Shown here one piece after another: positions 10,378-21,228 of a stretch of DNA of 64,000 nucleotides (position 1 is the first letter of the stretch; every line of letters starts with the position of its first letter). The position numbers were made by a program, and so were the translations under genes. A model generated the notes under the pieces. That model did not search any database. It had not been told where the DNA came from and saw only the letters and a program-made list of their open reading frames with translations. The stretch is taken from positions 62,001 through 126,000 of the forward strand of contig JAGVSM010004994.1 in assembly GCA_022494885.1 (NCBI GenBank). The letters are read 5' to 3'. This DNA is from Micrasema longulum (Eukaryota; Arthropoda; Insecta; Trichoptera; Brachycentridae).

Positions 10378-10900
10378 TTTATTAACCATAATATAAGAAT
10401 ACAATGTCATAAACGCAAAAAAATAAAACGAAGGTATACTATACACGGCTAAATAGCGGACTTATTGTCCCTAGCAATTTCTTACAGCCTGAACAAAAGT
10501 AATAATAAAGCATATAAAAAATACAATAATAATAAAAAATATTTTTTTTAAATAAAAAACAAATAAATAAAAAGTTAAGAAAACGCAAACCGTAAAAAAC
10601 ATTATATTAGATTATGGTGTCTATTGCTCACATTAATTACATTTAATGCATTTTAGTGTATTCAATCGCTTCCAAATATTCATTTATACAAAAGAAACAT
10701 TTATTTATTAAAAACACTTGTAACACTTCTGCAGTTTTTGAATACGATTTATTTCCTTAATTTTTTTGGGAAGCTTATTTTAAATTTTGACTGCCGTGCA
10801 TCCGGGCCCTCGTTGTATAAACGATTGTTTCGCCAATGGAATTTTTAATTTACTTTTATAACTGGTGTTATGAAAGTGGCTTTTCACCTATGTACTGGAA
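10378..10900 (-). pseudogene. Jockey/CR1-like LINE 3' end
   Basis: Read on the minus strand, this contains a degraded LINE C terminus (YTTRARMHGSQNL, then CFFCINEYLEA, the 'kNKcFYSINEFL'-like ending common in Jockey/CR1 elements) with several stops. A long AT-rich 3' untranslated region follows, with a GCGGACTTATTG block near 10457 that I recall from insect LINE tails. No catalytic motif remains. Confidence 0.55.
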
Positions 10901-10904
10901 TATT

Positions 10905-11295
10905 CGGGTCTTAATTTAACAGGTTAGACATCATTACGCTGTTGTCGTTTTATGCCGCTATCTATATAATATAATATAATTATCTGTTACACTGTACAGT
11001 GTAGTGTACACTTGTACACTTGTACCCTGCACAGTGTGCATGATGTAGGCTCCGGGAGACGGAGCCACAGCCGCCGGCGTCGTCTTTAGTGGAATCTTAA
11101 TTTATGATGTGCGATGGGTCTCCGACCTTTGGTGCCCAACTAAACATTAATTTGGTGCTTGTCTGAAGATAGTATCACTATAAATATGACATTATTGTTT
11201 TTATTTTCAGGATGTGTTACCATCTAAAACTAAAATTGCCAAAGATTTATGAAGATTTCTAAAATAGATCAAAACAAAACAGGAAGTTAAAATAA
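10905..11295. other. no gene; local ACTGTACAGTGT repeats
   Basis: At 10985-11040, short imperfect repeats of TGTACACTTG and ACTGTACAGTGT occur. A small GC-rich patch follows at about 11046-11090. No coding frame is supported. Confidence 0.4.
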
Positions 11296-11296
11296 A

Positions 11297-11322
11297 TAAC
11301 TAACTAACTAACTAACTAACCA
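11297..11322. repeat. (ACTA)n microsatellite, LINE 3' tail
   Basis: Several ACTA units directly abut the 3' end of the RTE-like LINE fragment. RTE-type LINEs typically end in short tandem repeats and not in poly(A), so this is probably the tail of that insertion. Confidence 0.7.
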
Positions 11323-11710
11323 TCACGCCATTTCCCCGGAAGGGTAGGCAGAGAGGATAGAACGCCACACCACTCTGTCATGGCACACTTCCTTTGCTTC
11401 CTTCACATTCATACATCTTCTCATGCACGCACGTCGATTATTCCGACTTTTCACATGACCACTTTCAAGAATTTGTTGTACTTGATCATGCCATGTCTTT
11501 CTCGGCCTTCCTCGACTTCTACAACCAGACACATTCGCATCATAAATCTTTTTAGCCGTTCTTTCATCATTCATTCGCTCCACATGACCGAACCATCGCA
11601 AAAGACCTTTCTTAATTTTGTCGATAATGCTTAACTCAGCCTTGCATTCTGCTCTAATTTCGACATTAGGGCACCTATCATACATTGTTTTTCCGCACAT
11701 TCGCAGTTAC
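11323..11710 (-). pseudogene. RTE-like LINE C-terminal fragment
   Basis: A continuous minus-strand frame reads KKGLLRWFGHVERMNDERTAKK, then GRPRKTWHDQ and SRNNRRACMRRCMNVKEA. Such a C terminus follows the reverse transcriptase in RTE-like LINEs. It is closely related to the end of the larger element at 41895-44022: the two share GRPRKTWHDQ and RRCMNV, and both end SILSAYP. Everything upstream is missing, so it is a severely 5'-truncated insertion. Confidence 0.85.
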
Positions 11711-12239
11711 ATAAATTGTTTAAGAGTGCGATTGTGTTTAATTCGGAACATAGCTACCTGTAATGTTAAATTAAAATAAAATTTAAACCTACACATTGCA
11801 AGAACCCGCACTTATTTGCCAACTTTTACCGGACATCAATTGTAGGTACTGTAAAAGGGTATTGGGTATCGAAAAAATCCGCAAGTGAATAAAATAATGT
11901 CATTGTAATAAGCCATTCAAATGTAAAAATTGCCCAAAAAATGTTTTAAGAAGATTTTTCAAATCTCATTAAATGGGCGTATGACTATGGCTTAGTAATA
12001 AATTTAAAAAAAAACTAAAATTGTTCACGTATCCTCACCATATTCTGTATAAAAATAGAATACAAACATTGTAAAAGTATTAATAAATAAATATATTACT
12101 AAATGTGAATTTGAAATTGAAATATGAGCTCATATAAATGCTTGCCTTCATTCAAATTCAAATATGGAATAAGATAAATGTAATTGTCCTATTATAGAAG
12201 TTGTAAATATGTAATCATAAATATTTAGGATTAATTATT
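11711..12239. other. AT-rich stretch, nothing recognised
   Basis: No frame, repeat partner or RNA gene is supported. Confidence 0.5.
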
Positions 12240-12995
12240 GATTCTAATTTTAGTTGAGGTGTTCATATTGATGGAATCTGGGACAGATCAAGGTACTGGC
12301 TTAAAGTCATTTGTGAAATCAAAAGTATACTACCTTTTAAAGCGTTAAGATACATATTATATACCTCGCTCATTGAATCGATTATGTCTTACGGAGTGCG
12401 TGTCTGGGGTCTCACCGTCCAGTCTCATTTGGGTAAAATTTATGATATCCAGGTGAGACTGCTAAAGGGGATAGTACCGAATAGCATAATCCGCAAGGCG
12501 AAATTTATGGGCGAAGGTGTATAGTTTAAATTCTGTAATGTCCTGCCGGTAAAACAACTTCGTGACTACAAATTGATTGTAGATTACTTTGTTGATCCGG
12601 AATATAAAAAAAGAGTTTCCCACAATCACAACACTAGATTAAAAACTAAGGGTTTCCTGGTCGTTCCCCGAATTATAAATTACTCCGGAGAACGAACATT
12701 AAATTGCGTTATTCCAAGGTTGTTCAATGATCTCCCACAAACCATCATTAATGTGAAAGATCTTCAATTGAAAAAAAAGAACTGAAGAAATATCTTCTTA
12801 ATAATTTATAGTGTCTGTTAAACGGTAATATATAAATATGTATACTATAAATAAAATATTGCAACAAAGTAACTGTCTTAAAAAAATGTGTCCCACCGAA
12901 AAGTCTTTGGACTTAGTTGGTAACAAATTTTAATATGTATTTAAAAATTATCAAATAAACACTGTTCTGCAGCTCTGAAACTGAAAAAAAAAAAA
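12240..12995 (+). pseudogene. Jockey/CR1-like LINE C-terminal relic
   Basis: The translation gives a post-RT region: ALRYILYTSLIESIMSYGVR, VWGLTVQSHL and RLLKGIVPNS. After an in-frame stop near 12520 it continues as KQLRDYKLIVDYFVDPEY and PRLFNDLPQTI. It ends near 12800, followed by a 3' untranslated region and a poly(A) run near 12985-12997. The FADD-type catalytic motif is not present. The internal stop shows decay. Confidence 0.75.
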
Positions 12996-12999
12996 GGTA

Positions 13000-13629
13000 T
13001 TTAATCAGCTTTAAATAAGACGTTGTTCATTGCGGTTTTTCTACTTCTTAGAGTAATAACAACCTAGTAGAGTCTGCCCATACAGAGAGAAACCATTCTA
13101 TAATTATTGACCACGAACTGAGCTAAATATTTTTTTATTTGTTTATTTTTACATACATATATTAATTTTTATAGAAATATAATTACAAAAATACACTTTA
13201 GAAAAATATATCTTAAAATTAATTCAACCAAGCTATTACAGCAATACAACGGGTCGTAGGTACTTGCGTTAAGAATTGCAAGCGCAAACTGAAACCGTCC
13301 ATTACACGTTTGTTGTTGAACTAAAAACCAAACTAAAACCAAACAAAAAAAAGAGCTTAAGGGCTTCTCTAGAGAATTGTTACTCCGAGGTCTACTCACT
13401 GACTTGTGCCTTGTGCCTTGTGCCTACCGACTGATCACAGCTACCAACTAAACTACATGCTTATACCTGTAATGTAATATAATGTAGCTCAATGTACAGT
13501 AATAGTAAGTGCAACGTGAAAGGTGGGATGTTGGGATGTGGCGTCTTACATATTTTCTACATTTGCTCCAAAGTGGAGTGACAAGAATCGCAATACGACA
13601 TATTTTCAATCAGTCGCATGTCTAATTTG
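13000..13629. other. AT-rich stretch with a short dispersed repeat at 13185-13222
   Basis: The segment ACAAAAATACACTTTAGAAA and on (13185-13222) recurs nearly exactly at about 53683-53720, so it belongs to a repeat family that I cannot name. Otherwise no feature is supported. Confidence 0.45.
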
Positions 13630-14150
13630 AAAAACGTTTTTTTATTTTTATTTGAAATTTATTTATTAACCTTTACGGATTATTAAATTCATTTTACAAA
13701 ATAACACATAATTTTTGGATAATAATATTTTTTACGCCTTTCGAAAAGTTTGTGAGTTTTTTGTTTAGTTTTGTCTGGTAGATTATTGTACAATTTCAGT
13801 CACCGAATTATTGGTCTCGATTGTCCTTGTCTTGTTTCGGAATGTTGCAGTGATAGTGTTCCGATATTCTTGTATCATGTCCATGTTAATTATATATTTT
13901 TTCAAGTTTTAATTATTTGTCTACAATTACATCAGTGGCTAATTTATGAATAAATTTTAAGGATTCTAGTTTAAAGAGTTCAGTTACATTTAATTGTTTA
14001 AAAAGTTCATTAGTTGCTGTTAGATAGAGTAGGTCATATACTAGCTTTAATATTTTATTTTGCTGTCTTTGTAATCTGTTTATGTCATTTTGATTTCCTG
14101 TTCCCCATAGTAGTTGCATATAACTTATTTTAGTTTTTGCATTTAACATA
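13630..14150 (-). pseudogene. LINE family C 3' end, minus copy
   Basis: The minus-strand frame reads SYMQLLWGTGNQNDINRL and QRQQNKILKLVYDL, a LINE post-RT region. It then decays into a C-terminal tail plus 3' untranslated region that matches the plus-strand fragment at 21345-21640 (both contain AGACAAAACTAAACAAAA and AATAATCCGTAA). A 25-base duplication of TTTTTGCATTTAACATATTT lies at its 5' side (about 14135-14180). Confidence 0.75.
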
Positions 14151-14179
14151 TTTTAGTTTTTGCATTTAACATATTTTAG

Positions 14180-14356
14180 TTTTTTTTTTGCACCACAACA
14201 GGCCAGGAGGCCTAATTACAGTGGTGAATTACATCACAGAGCACCCAGGCTTGAGAAAAATCACAGTTTTAATTTTTTGTGTTCTCACCGGGAATCGAAC
14301 CCGGAACCTTCCGTGCGTAAGTCGAGCGTCTTGACCACTACACCACGGAGGCCGCC
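14180..14356 (-). mobile_element. tRNA-derived SINE, family 2, copy b
   Basis: On the minus strand a tRNA-like head (GGCGGCCTCCGTGGTGTAGT, B box GGTTCGATTCCCGGTGAGAA) is followed by GCTTGAGCC-type and TGATGTAATTCACCACTG segments and an A-rich tail at 14181-14189. It is close to the copy at 32262-32420. The anticodon arm is not tRNA-like enough for a functional gene. Confidence 0.75.
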
Positions 14357-14419
14357 AATTTTTTTTTACATATTTTTAAGTTGTGTGTACTTATTATGCA
14401 GAGCAGTGTAGATAATAAA

Positions 14420-14955
14420 ACGTCTTCTTCTTCTTCTTATGGTTCCTCTCCCCGATGGAGGTTAGAAATCATCATTGCGATTCTTACTTTATTGGCAGCT
14501 GCCCTGAACAAGGACTGAGTGCTGCAATGGAACCAGTCGCGCAAGTTTTTAAGCCAAGAGATGCGCCTTCTACCTGCACTGCGTCTCCCTTCAATCCTTC
14601 CCTGTAGAATGACTTTTAAATTTTATATTTTTCGCCTCTCATCACATGCCCAAAGTACTCGAGTTTTCTTTTCTTTATGGTCTTCAGTACCTCTTTATCT
14701 TTTTCCATCCGTCGGAGAACATCATCGTTTCGGACTCTATCCACCCAGGATGTGTTTAATATCCTCCTGTAGCACCACATTTCAAAGGCTTCGATCTTTT
14801 TTGAAGTGTTTTGGGTGAGTGTCCACGTTTCGACGCCGTAAAAAAGTACCGAGAAGACGTAACATCGAGTAATGCGCATTCGGAGGTCTAAATTAAAGTC
14901 TCTACTGCAAAGAAGGTCACGCATCCTGAAAAAGCAGTCTCGCTCCACCTCTATA
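14420..14955 (-). pseudogene. RTE-like LINE C terminus with (GAA)n tail
   Basis: The minus frame reads FLRMRDLLCSRDFNLDLRMR-like sequence, then FYGVETWTLTQNTSKKIEAF, EMWCYRRILNTSWVDRVRND and YFGHVMRGEKYKI. A second frame continues with GRRRISWLKNLRDWF and LFRAAANKVRIAMMI. This is the C-terminal region of a common insect RTE-like LINE. A (TTC)n run at 14423-14440, equal to (GAA)n on the element's strand, forms its tail. The reverse transcriptase core is missing. Confidence 0.8.
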
Positions 14956-14959
14956 AAAC

Positions 14960-15747
14960 GTAGTAAAAAAAAATACAACGCATGCACAATGAGTCGACAT
15001 GCCGTTTCTACGGTTACGATTAGGTCTTTGAATGTAAAGGTCGCGTCATGGCGAATCGTCAGAGAGTACAGAGTACCGACTACCAATAATATCAGTAACG
15101 CGTGTAATGTCTCAAGTACTCGGCACGAGGATTAATAATTTCCCCGGCGGTGGACGTGCGGTGCGCATCAACACGGTCTGGGTTCGGTAAACTGATTAGC
15201 ATAAAACGAGGAAACGTTCGGACCCGGAGGAAGTAAGGGCGGGTGTGGCCGGCAGCAGTGGCGAGCTACCGCTGATTATCCGCTCGCGAGATCGTTCATC
15301 ACGCATCACCTGTGTGCTGCGTGGACTGGAGTCAGTGGAGTGGAAGTACCTACTATTCCACACTTGATTTGTACTCATTATTGCGGCACGCGTACGCGCC
15401 CGGCGCCCAGCGCCCGGCGCACTGCACACGAGGATACGGCGAGGGGACGATCTAACAGGCATTGGAAGCTGGAACCCGCGGAACGTGCGATGTTACCATT
15501 TTGGCAAGGAGTACGAATTAGAGTTGGAGTAATCTAATATCTTGTATTGAACCCTGATTACCCAATTTCGGGAGTAACATCAGTGCAGTAGGTACCGAAC
15601 CTTCAAAACAAAACGGCGAAAACTGCGATATTTAGATCATCGAATTCCAACAGGGTTCGAAACTTGCTAATTTTTTATTTGTCGAACGAAATTTTTTATT
15701 TGTCGCTTAAAATTAAAATTCGGTGTTTTTTTGTAATTTTTGTCAAA
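14960..15747. other. GC-rich island and flank, no gene supported
   Basis: 15150-15500 is GC-rich (CGCGCCCGGCGCCCAGCGCC near 15400). Frames of 65-88 codons on both strands show no domain and overlap one another. A regulatory island or non-coding exon is possible. Nothing definite is visible. Confidence 0.35.
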
Positions 15748-15755
15748 CTTGAGAC

Positions 15756-16293
15756 TAGAGTTGTAAAAATACCGTAGTCGACCAAATCGCTCGGTAGTAT
15801 ACCGGTAGTCTACAGTTTCCTACCGTAGTTTTGGTAGTTTATTTTTGAGGTATTTTTACCTCAAAAAGTATTAAATATTTTGACAAAATAAATACTTAAT
15901 TACTATGATTTTATTATTCTTGATTCATTTTAAGCCCCTTGCCGTCTCTAAGGTAGTTTATTGATTAATTATTTCATGTTTCGTGACAGTACGGGTGCCC
16001 TATGGACTGAAATTAGGCATTGCGCTATGGACGAAAATAATGAAATATTAAACAGCCATTTAAAAAAAAAATGTTTTCTATGAAAACTACAGAAAATTAC
16101 CGTATTATACGGTTTCTTACACAGATATAGTTTCTTATTATAAAATACCAATGGCATACAGGCCTTATGATAAAATATTACTAATCAAGTGATTATACAG
16201 CCATTTTATTAAGTTTTCTACCAAAACTTCCGTATTCTACCATATTATACGGTAGAATACGTTTCTTACACCTCTACCGGCCTTACATCTCTA
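15756..16293. mobile_element. hAT-like non-autonomous element (538 bp)
   Basis: The left end reads TAGAGTTGTAAAAATACCGT. The right end, in reverse, reads TAGAGATGTAAGGCCGGTAG. TAGAG-TGTAA ends are familiar from hAT elements. The flanking 8-mers CTTGAGAC (15748-15755) and CATTAGAC (16294-16301) agree at six of eight positions, consistent with an old 8 bp duplication. Repeated TACCGTA/TACGGTA motifs lie in both sub-terminal regions. No transposase frame is present. Confidence 0.65.
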
Positions 16294-16596
16294 CATTAGA
16301 CTTTAGACTCTGCGCTACGAACTACAAACTACAAACGCTGCAATGCAGGAATATTCTGAGTATTGTTTCGTTGATAAGCATGCCGATAGCCGATACGCAA
16401 GTTTTGAGCCATGCTTGAATTGGACAATCGAATAATCGCTGTTTTCGACCCGCCCTAATGTATATCTACAATTGTAGTATATAATATTATCAGTTATTAC
16501 GAAAGGGCCTCGTATTAGTGCACTGCGTGCCCCGCACTCCCCTTCCCTTAGTGACGTAGAGCTGTCCTCGCGAAGCTCCCGCAATCCCGAGACCAG

Positions 16597-17134
16597 TAGC
16601 TCTATCACAAATAACTATCGACGTGTTAATAAACTACGTGATAACAATTTCTCACCATGGTTGTTTTTCGTATTCGCGATCACAATGGAACATCCGTAAA
16701 CACCTAATATTAAATGTCAAAATCCTGCTGCGCAATCACATATTTCAATTTCACCGGTGTAAATATGGAAAATATTACAAAACTGATTTTTTTATTTATT
16801 TATTTATTATTAATCGTGCTTTTTATTGCATTTAGCCGGCGGTTGGCAAGCCAAATGTCAAGAAAAGCGGTCGCCATAGTAATTGTAATTTAATTTTCAC
16901 ATTTTTGTACTAGATACTCTTTATTTTTTACAAATGCAATATATTATATTATTTTTCATTAATGAACTGTATTTTTGTACGAGAAAAACAAACCGACACG
17001 AGCGTTGGCTTAGAGATTACACACGCGTTAAATTATGACTGCGATAACTTAAGCATGTTCATCATTGTTCATTGTGATCGCTCAAATACTTAGCATGTTT
17101 TTAAGCACGTCGATAGTTATTTATGATTGAGCTA
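16597..17134 (-). mobile_element. PIF/Harbinger-like deletion derivative, copy 4 (538 bp)
   Basis: The ends are TAGCTCTATCACAAATAACT and its inverse, with CAG at 16594-16596 and CAG at 17135-17137. Its transposase start lies on the minus strand (ATG at 16875-16877, MATAFL..WLANRRLNA), so it is in the opposite orientation to the copy at 9071, with which it shares its internal sequence. The reading frame is lost soon after. This is the fourth copy in about 14 kb. Confidence 0.85.
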
Positions 17135-17334
17135 CAGATTAGGTAATAGGGAAATATCACTTTTTATTAAACATTTTTAAAGTAATAAAGGTCTATGAAA
17201 TACTAATTATTAGTACCATATTTTTTTTTTATTCCAGCAAAAACGGTCATTCCATTGGCCACGCCCCTAATACGTTAAGATTCATGTTTATTTGTTCCTG
17301 CCTATTCAAATTCGTTTAGAATATTGTCAGGAAT

Positions 17335-17535
17335 CTTGACGTCACAACCACCAAGGCCAAACATGTTGCGTTTTTCTAGCAACGTATTTATATTTCATTT
17401 CTTTTTTACATTTATGTATGAATATATTTCTCCACAATATCCATATTGATTTTAAAAATACATACAATGAATTATTCTAAATTCATTTCATACATTTTTA
17501 TCGGTATTCGTGGTATGTGATATTTCCCCATTGAG
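17335..17535 (+). repeat. dispersed repeat, copy 2
   Basis: It matches 268-455 (shared TATCCATATTGAT and TTTTTATCGGTATTCGT in the same order). It lies just downstream of the PIF-like element. No coding frame is visible. Confidence 0.6.
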
Positions 17536-17803
17536 GAAACTAGTTTCTATCGCCCAAATTAGTAAAACAAATGCCGCATCGATTGAGAGGTAATTAAATT
17601 GCAAAATATTCGTTATTCCTAAATAAGTAAAATGGTGGCCGTTCCTCTGGAGCAACTACTGCCCGAATAATTAAGCCCAGCAAATTGGCTTCAGCTATAA
17701 ACGTGACTTTAACTCTTAAAAGACTGTGGTAAATAATTACTTTGCGCGCGGTGATGTAACATCGTGTTACCACAAGAAAAAGACGGGATATTCTAAAGCT
17801 CAG

Positions 17804-17807
<4 letters not shown>

Positions 17808-17837
<30 letters not shown>

Positions 17838-20640
17838 TTGGAAGTTCAACAAGAATACATAAAATACATACATTTTTTAAGTGAGCATAACTAACGTTCT
17901 TTACATATATTCTCAATTATAGAACTTCAACATCTTTCATAAATTATATAAAATAAGAGTGTAAATTCAATTTAAGTAATGGTAAAGATTAAGTTTAGTG
18001 AAAGGTAAAAATAAAGAAAGATTTTTTTTTTTTTAAAGAAAAGAAAAGAGAAATTAAAAACATATAAGATATAATAAAATAGACTAAAATTAATTTACAT
18101 ACACAAAATAAGGATTAGGCATTTGATCTAAGATACATAGTAATGTTTTTTTTATAACCATTTGCTCTATCATGATAAATGTCAATGTTAACTTTTTTTT
18201 CTATTTTGTTATGGAGTCTTAACATACTTGCAAGAGGGTTAAAATGTGCCATATTGTTTGTAAAAATTGGAAGGTAAAATGTATTAGGTGATCTAAGGCG
18301 CCTACGGGGAACGTACAATGACACACTTTGAACACAAAACACTGAATCAACATTATTGTGAATTATATTATACAAGTACATCATATCTATAATTTGTCTC
18401 CTAGTTTCTAACTTTTCAATTTTAAAATACTCCAAGCGCTCTTCATAACATTGAAGTATTCTGCCCATGTTACACTTAAACGACAAAGAACGAAGAAATT
18501 TTTTCTGTACAGTTTCAATTATATTTTTATAAATCACATAATGAGGTGACCAAACAATACTTCCAAATTCCAACTTACTACGTACAAGAGAATTATACAA
18601 ACAAATTATTGATGCTGCATTTCTAAATGGCTTGGATATTCTGTGTATGAAGCCCAGCATTTGTAAAGATTTCTCTTTAACAATATTGAAATGATTGGAA
18701 AAAGTTAAACGTGAGTCAAATGTGATTCCAAGATCTCGGATTGTGCTTACTGAGTTGAGGTCAATATTATTAATGCTATAAGTAAAACAGTTTTGAGTTT
18801 TTTTTCTTGTAAACGTTATTTGATAGCATTTTTTAACATTAAGGTGCATATCATTCAGTTTACACCATTCACTTAAGGAATCAAGATCTTTTTGAAGCAT
18901 TGCGTGATCATCTGTTGATTCAATTTTACGAAATATTTTCAAGTCATCAGCATAGAAAAGATAATTACACTCTAACAGGGAGCCAAGATCGTTTATAAAA
19001 ATTAAAAATAATAATGGTCCAAGATTAGAGCCCTGCGGCACACCAGATGTTACAGTTAAAGGTGATGATTCAAATTTATTTATGCATACAATTTGGGTAC
19101 TGTTTTTCAAATAAGATATCATCCAATTTAGAAGATCGCCATGTATACCGATTGCTTCCAACTTTTGTATCAATATATGGTGGTTAACTTTATCAAAAGC
19201 CTTCTGGAAATCTGTATACACAGCATCCACCTGACATTTTTTATTAAATGATGAACAAATATAGTCACAATATTCCAGAAGGTTAGAATTGATAGATCTT
19301 TTAGGAAGAAAACCGTGTTGCTTGGGACAAATTAATGGCTTAACATATTCCAGAACAACTTTATAGATTAACGATTCAAAAACTTTGGCAAAACATGAAA
19401 GAATACAAATAGGTCTGTAATTCGTGACAGACGATTTATCCCCAGATTTATGGATGGGGGTCACATTAGCAATCTTCCACAAATCAGGAAAAATACATTC
19501 ATTAAGAGATTTATTAAATATCATGTACAATGGTTTGCTTAATTCATTGCTACAGTTTTTTAAAAACATACTTGGTATCTGGTCAGGCCCTGGACCCTTA
19601 TTGATATCCAAATTTTTTAGAGAAACTTTGATTACATCTTCGTTAATTTTTAAATCAGATAGGTTAAATTGGTGGTATCTATCATTTGATACTTTGGATG
19701 TATTTGATACATTCTGAACAATGTTTGATTTACTGAAAACAGAGGCAAAATAATTCGAGAACATTTCAGCTACGGCAATTCCATCACTGGCGCGTTCATT
19801 TTCATATATCATAACTTTTGGAATACAGTTAGTAGCACGCTGTGTTTTAGTAAATGACCAGAATACCTTCAAATTGTCTACTAAGCCTTCCTCAACAGAT
19901 TTAATATAAGTTCTATAGCATTTCTTTTGCAAAGCTTTGGATCTTTTTCTTAGGATGGAGAATGCCTCATAATCCAGTGGATTATTGTATTTTTTCGCCC
20001 TCGTCCGCATTTTATGTTTTTCTTTTAAAACCTTAATTAATGGTTTACTAAACCATTGTGGATAGTTACAATTTGATTTACTATTTTTAAATGGGGCATG
20101 TCTATCTATTATTTCCCATAAAATGTTGTAGAAAATCAAGACCATATCATTTGTATTATGTTCTCCAAACTTCATCTTCCAGTCTTCAGATGATATGTCT
20201 TGACGGCAGAGTTCGTAATTACATTTTTTAAAGTTGTATTTGAGAGTTTCGCAATTTTCATTCAATAATTGAGTATTCTCAATTTCAAATGAAATTTCGA
20301 TTGCTGGATGATGCTGATCAATTGCTACAAGACCGTCGACTGGAAAAACTTTTAAATTATTTTTATCAGAGAAAACTAGATCCAATATTCGACCATTATG
20401 ATTGCATTGATAATTAAATTGATAAACGTTACAGATACATGCAAAGTCAACCAAAATTAATGATTTTGGGCTAGTATAATTTGTAGGACAGAGAAAATTA
20501 TTATTACCTGAAGCATCTGATACCCATTTAATTTCAGGTATGTTAAAATCGCCCAGAATGATGCATTGTGAATTTGAATTACGTTTGATATATGAAGAAA
20601 AAAAACATGGAGACATACAGTTTAATAATTATTCTTCTTC
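17808..20640 (-). mobile_element. 5'-truncated Jockey/CR1-like LINE with poly(A) tail
   Basis: The element lies on the minus strand. Its 3' end is a long T run on the plus strand (about 17809-17835, a poly(A) tail), followed leftward-to-rightward by an AT-rich 3' untranslated region (17836-18114) and one long open frame (18115-20616). The 5' end is truncated within the endonuclease domain. No convincing target-site duplication is visible in the immediate flanks. The intact frame suggests that this is the youngest LINE in the window. Confidence 0.85.
18115..20616 (-). CDS. LINE ORF2-like protein: endonuclease C-terminal half plus reverse transcriptase
   Basis: The 833-codon frame lacks the N-terminal half of the apurinic-type endonuclease. 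The second half is visible: GDFNIP at residues 22-27 and DQHHP (the catalytic SDHxP position) at about 100-104. The reverse transcriptase follows: KGPGPDQIPSMFLK, NYRPICILSCFAKVFE, a D-x-x-KAFDKVNH block, SGVPQGSNLGPLLFLIF and the catalytic YADD. The post-RT thumb includes RDLGITFDSRLTF and SLVRSKLEFGSIVWSP. No RNase H domain is visible. The product would copy LINE RNA at a nicked target, but with half of the endonuclease missing it is unlikely to support its own insertion. The ATG at 20614-20616 follows an in-frame stop four codons upstream, so the start is probably an artefact of truncation. Confidence 0.9.
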   Translation of the reverse strand: MSPCFFSSYIKRNSNSQCIILGDFNIPEIKWVSDASGNNNFLCPTNYTSPKSLILVDFACICNVYQFNYQCNHNGRILDLVFSDKNNLKVFPVDGLVAIDQHHPAIEISFEIENTQLLNENCETLKYNFKKCNYELCRQDISSEDWKMKFGEHNTNDMVLIFYNILWEIIDRHAPFKNSKSNCNYPQWFSKPLIKVLKEKHKMRTRAKKYNNPLDYEAFSILRKRSKALQKKCYRTYIKSVEEGLVDNLKVFWSFTKTQRATNCIPKVMIYENERASDGIAVAEMFSNYFASVFSKSNIVQNVSNTSKVSNDRYHQFNLSDLKINEDVIKVSLKNLDINKGPGPDQIPSMFLKNCSNELSKPLYMIFNKSLNECIFPDLWKIANVTPIHKSGDKSSVTNYRPICILSCFAKVFESLIYKVVLEYVKPLICPKQHGFLPKRSINSNLLEYCDYICSSFNKKCQVDAVYTDFQKAFDKVNHHILIQKLEAIGIHGDLLNWMISYLKNSTQIVCINKFESSPLTVTSGVPQGSNLGPLLFLIFINDLGSLLECNYLFYADDLKIFRKIESTDDHAMLQKDLDSLSEWCKLNDMHLNVKKCYQITFTRKKTQNCFTYSINNIDLNSVSTIRDLGITFDSRLTFSNHFNIVKEKSLQMLGFIHRISKPFRNAASIICLYNSLVRSKLEFGSIVWSPHYVIYKNIIETVQKKFLRSLSFKCNMGRILQCYEERLEYFKIEKLETRRQIIDMMYLYNIIHNNVDSVFCVQSVSLYVPRRRLRSPNTFYLPIFTNNMAHFNPLASMLRLHNKIEKKVNIDIYHDRANGYKKNITMYLRSNA

Positions 20641-21228
20641 CATAATTTATAAAAATAAACGTATAATTTAGCCCTGTTATAGCAATAAAAATCATAAATT
20701 CGCCGCTCATAATTCACACGTGCGTCCCCTGTCACTGTCAACAACCGACTGAATTTGTTTCACACAACACCGGATACGGCGGCTAGTGTCTCTGTCTTCC
20801 TCGTTATGGGTTCTATCTTCGTGCTCTTTCTAATACAGATGTATCGCTGTATTTGCGGACATCATTCTTCGGGTAGGAAGGTTAAATATTTTTTGTATTA
20901 AAATTCAGCATAGTTGTATAACTTTTACTTTCCAAAGCCGGAGTGAAAATGTCCGTTTGAAGATTACGAAAAATACAACTTCATAATTAAAAGAATAAGA
21001 GAGATATATCAAGTCTTGTATCGTATGTCGACTAGTGTGACATCACAGCCACACAAGAGCTAACAATATAACACTCGGCATACTTAGCTGTTAATTATTG
21101 TCGACCTACACTCGCATACGGCTGCCGCTGCAGTAAACGGCTTTATTTTGCGCAGTGTAATCGATAGGACTACCCGTGCGGGAATTTTGCGCGGAGGCGC
21201 AGTGCTCGCGCGCCCGGCGCTCCGGGGC
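20641..21228. other. no gene recognised; GC-richer towards 21230
   Basis: The sequence becomes GC-rich at 21160-21230. The small minus-strand frame here (71 codons) runs into the TIR of the next element and is not convincing. Confidence 0.4.
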
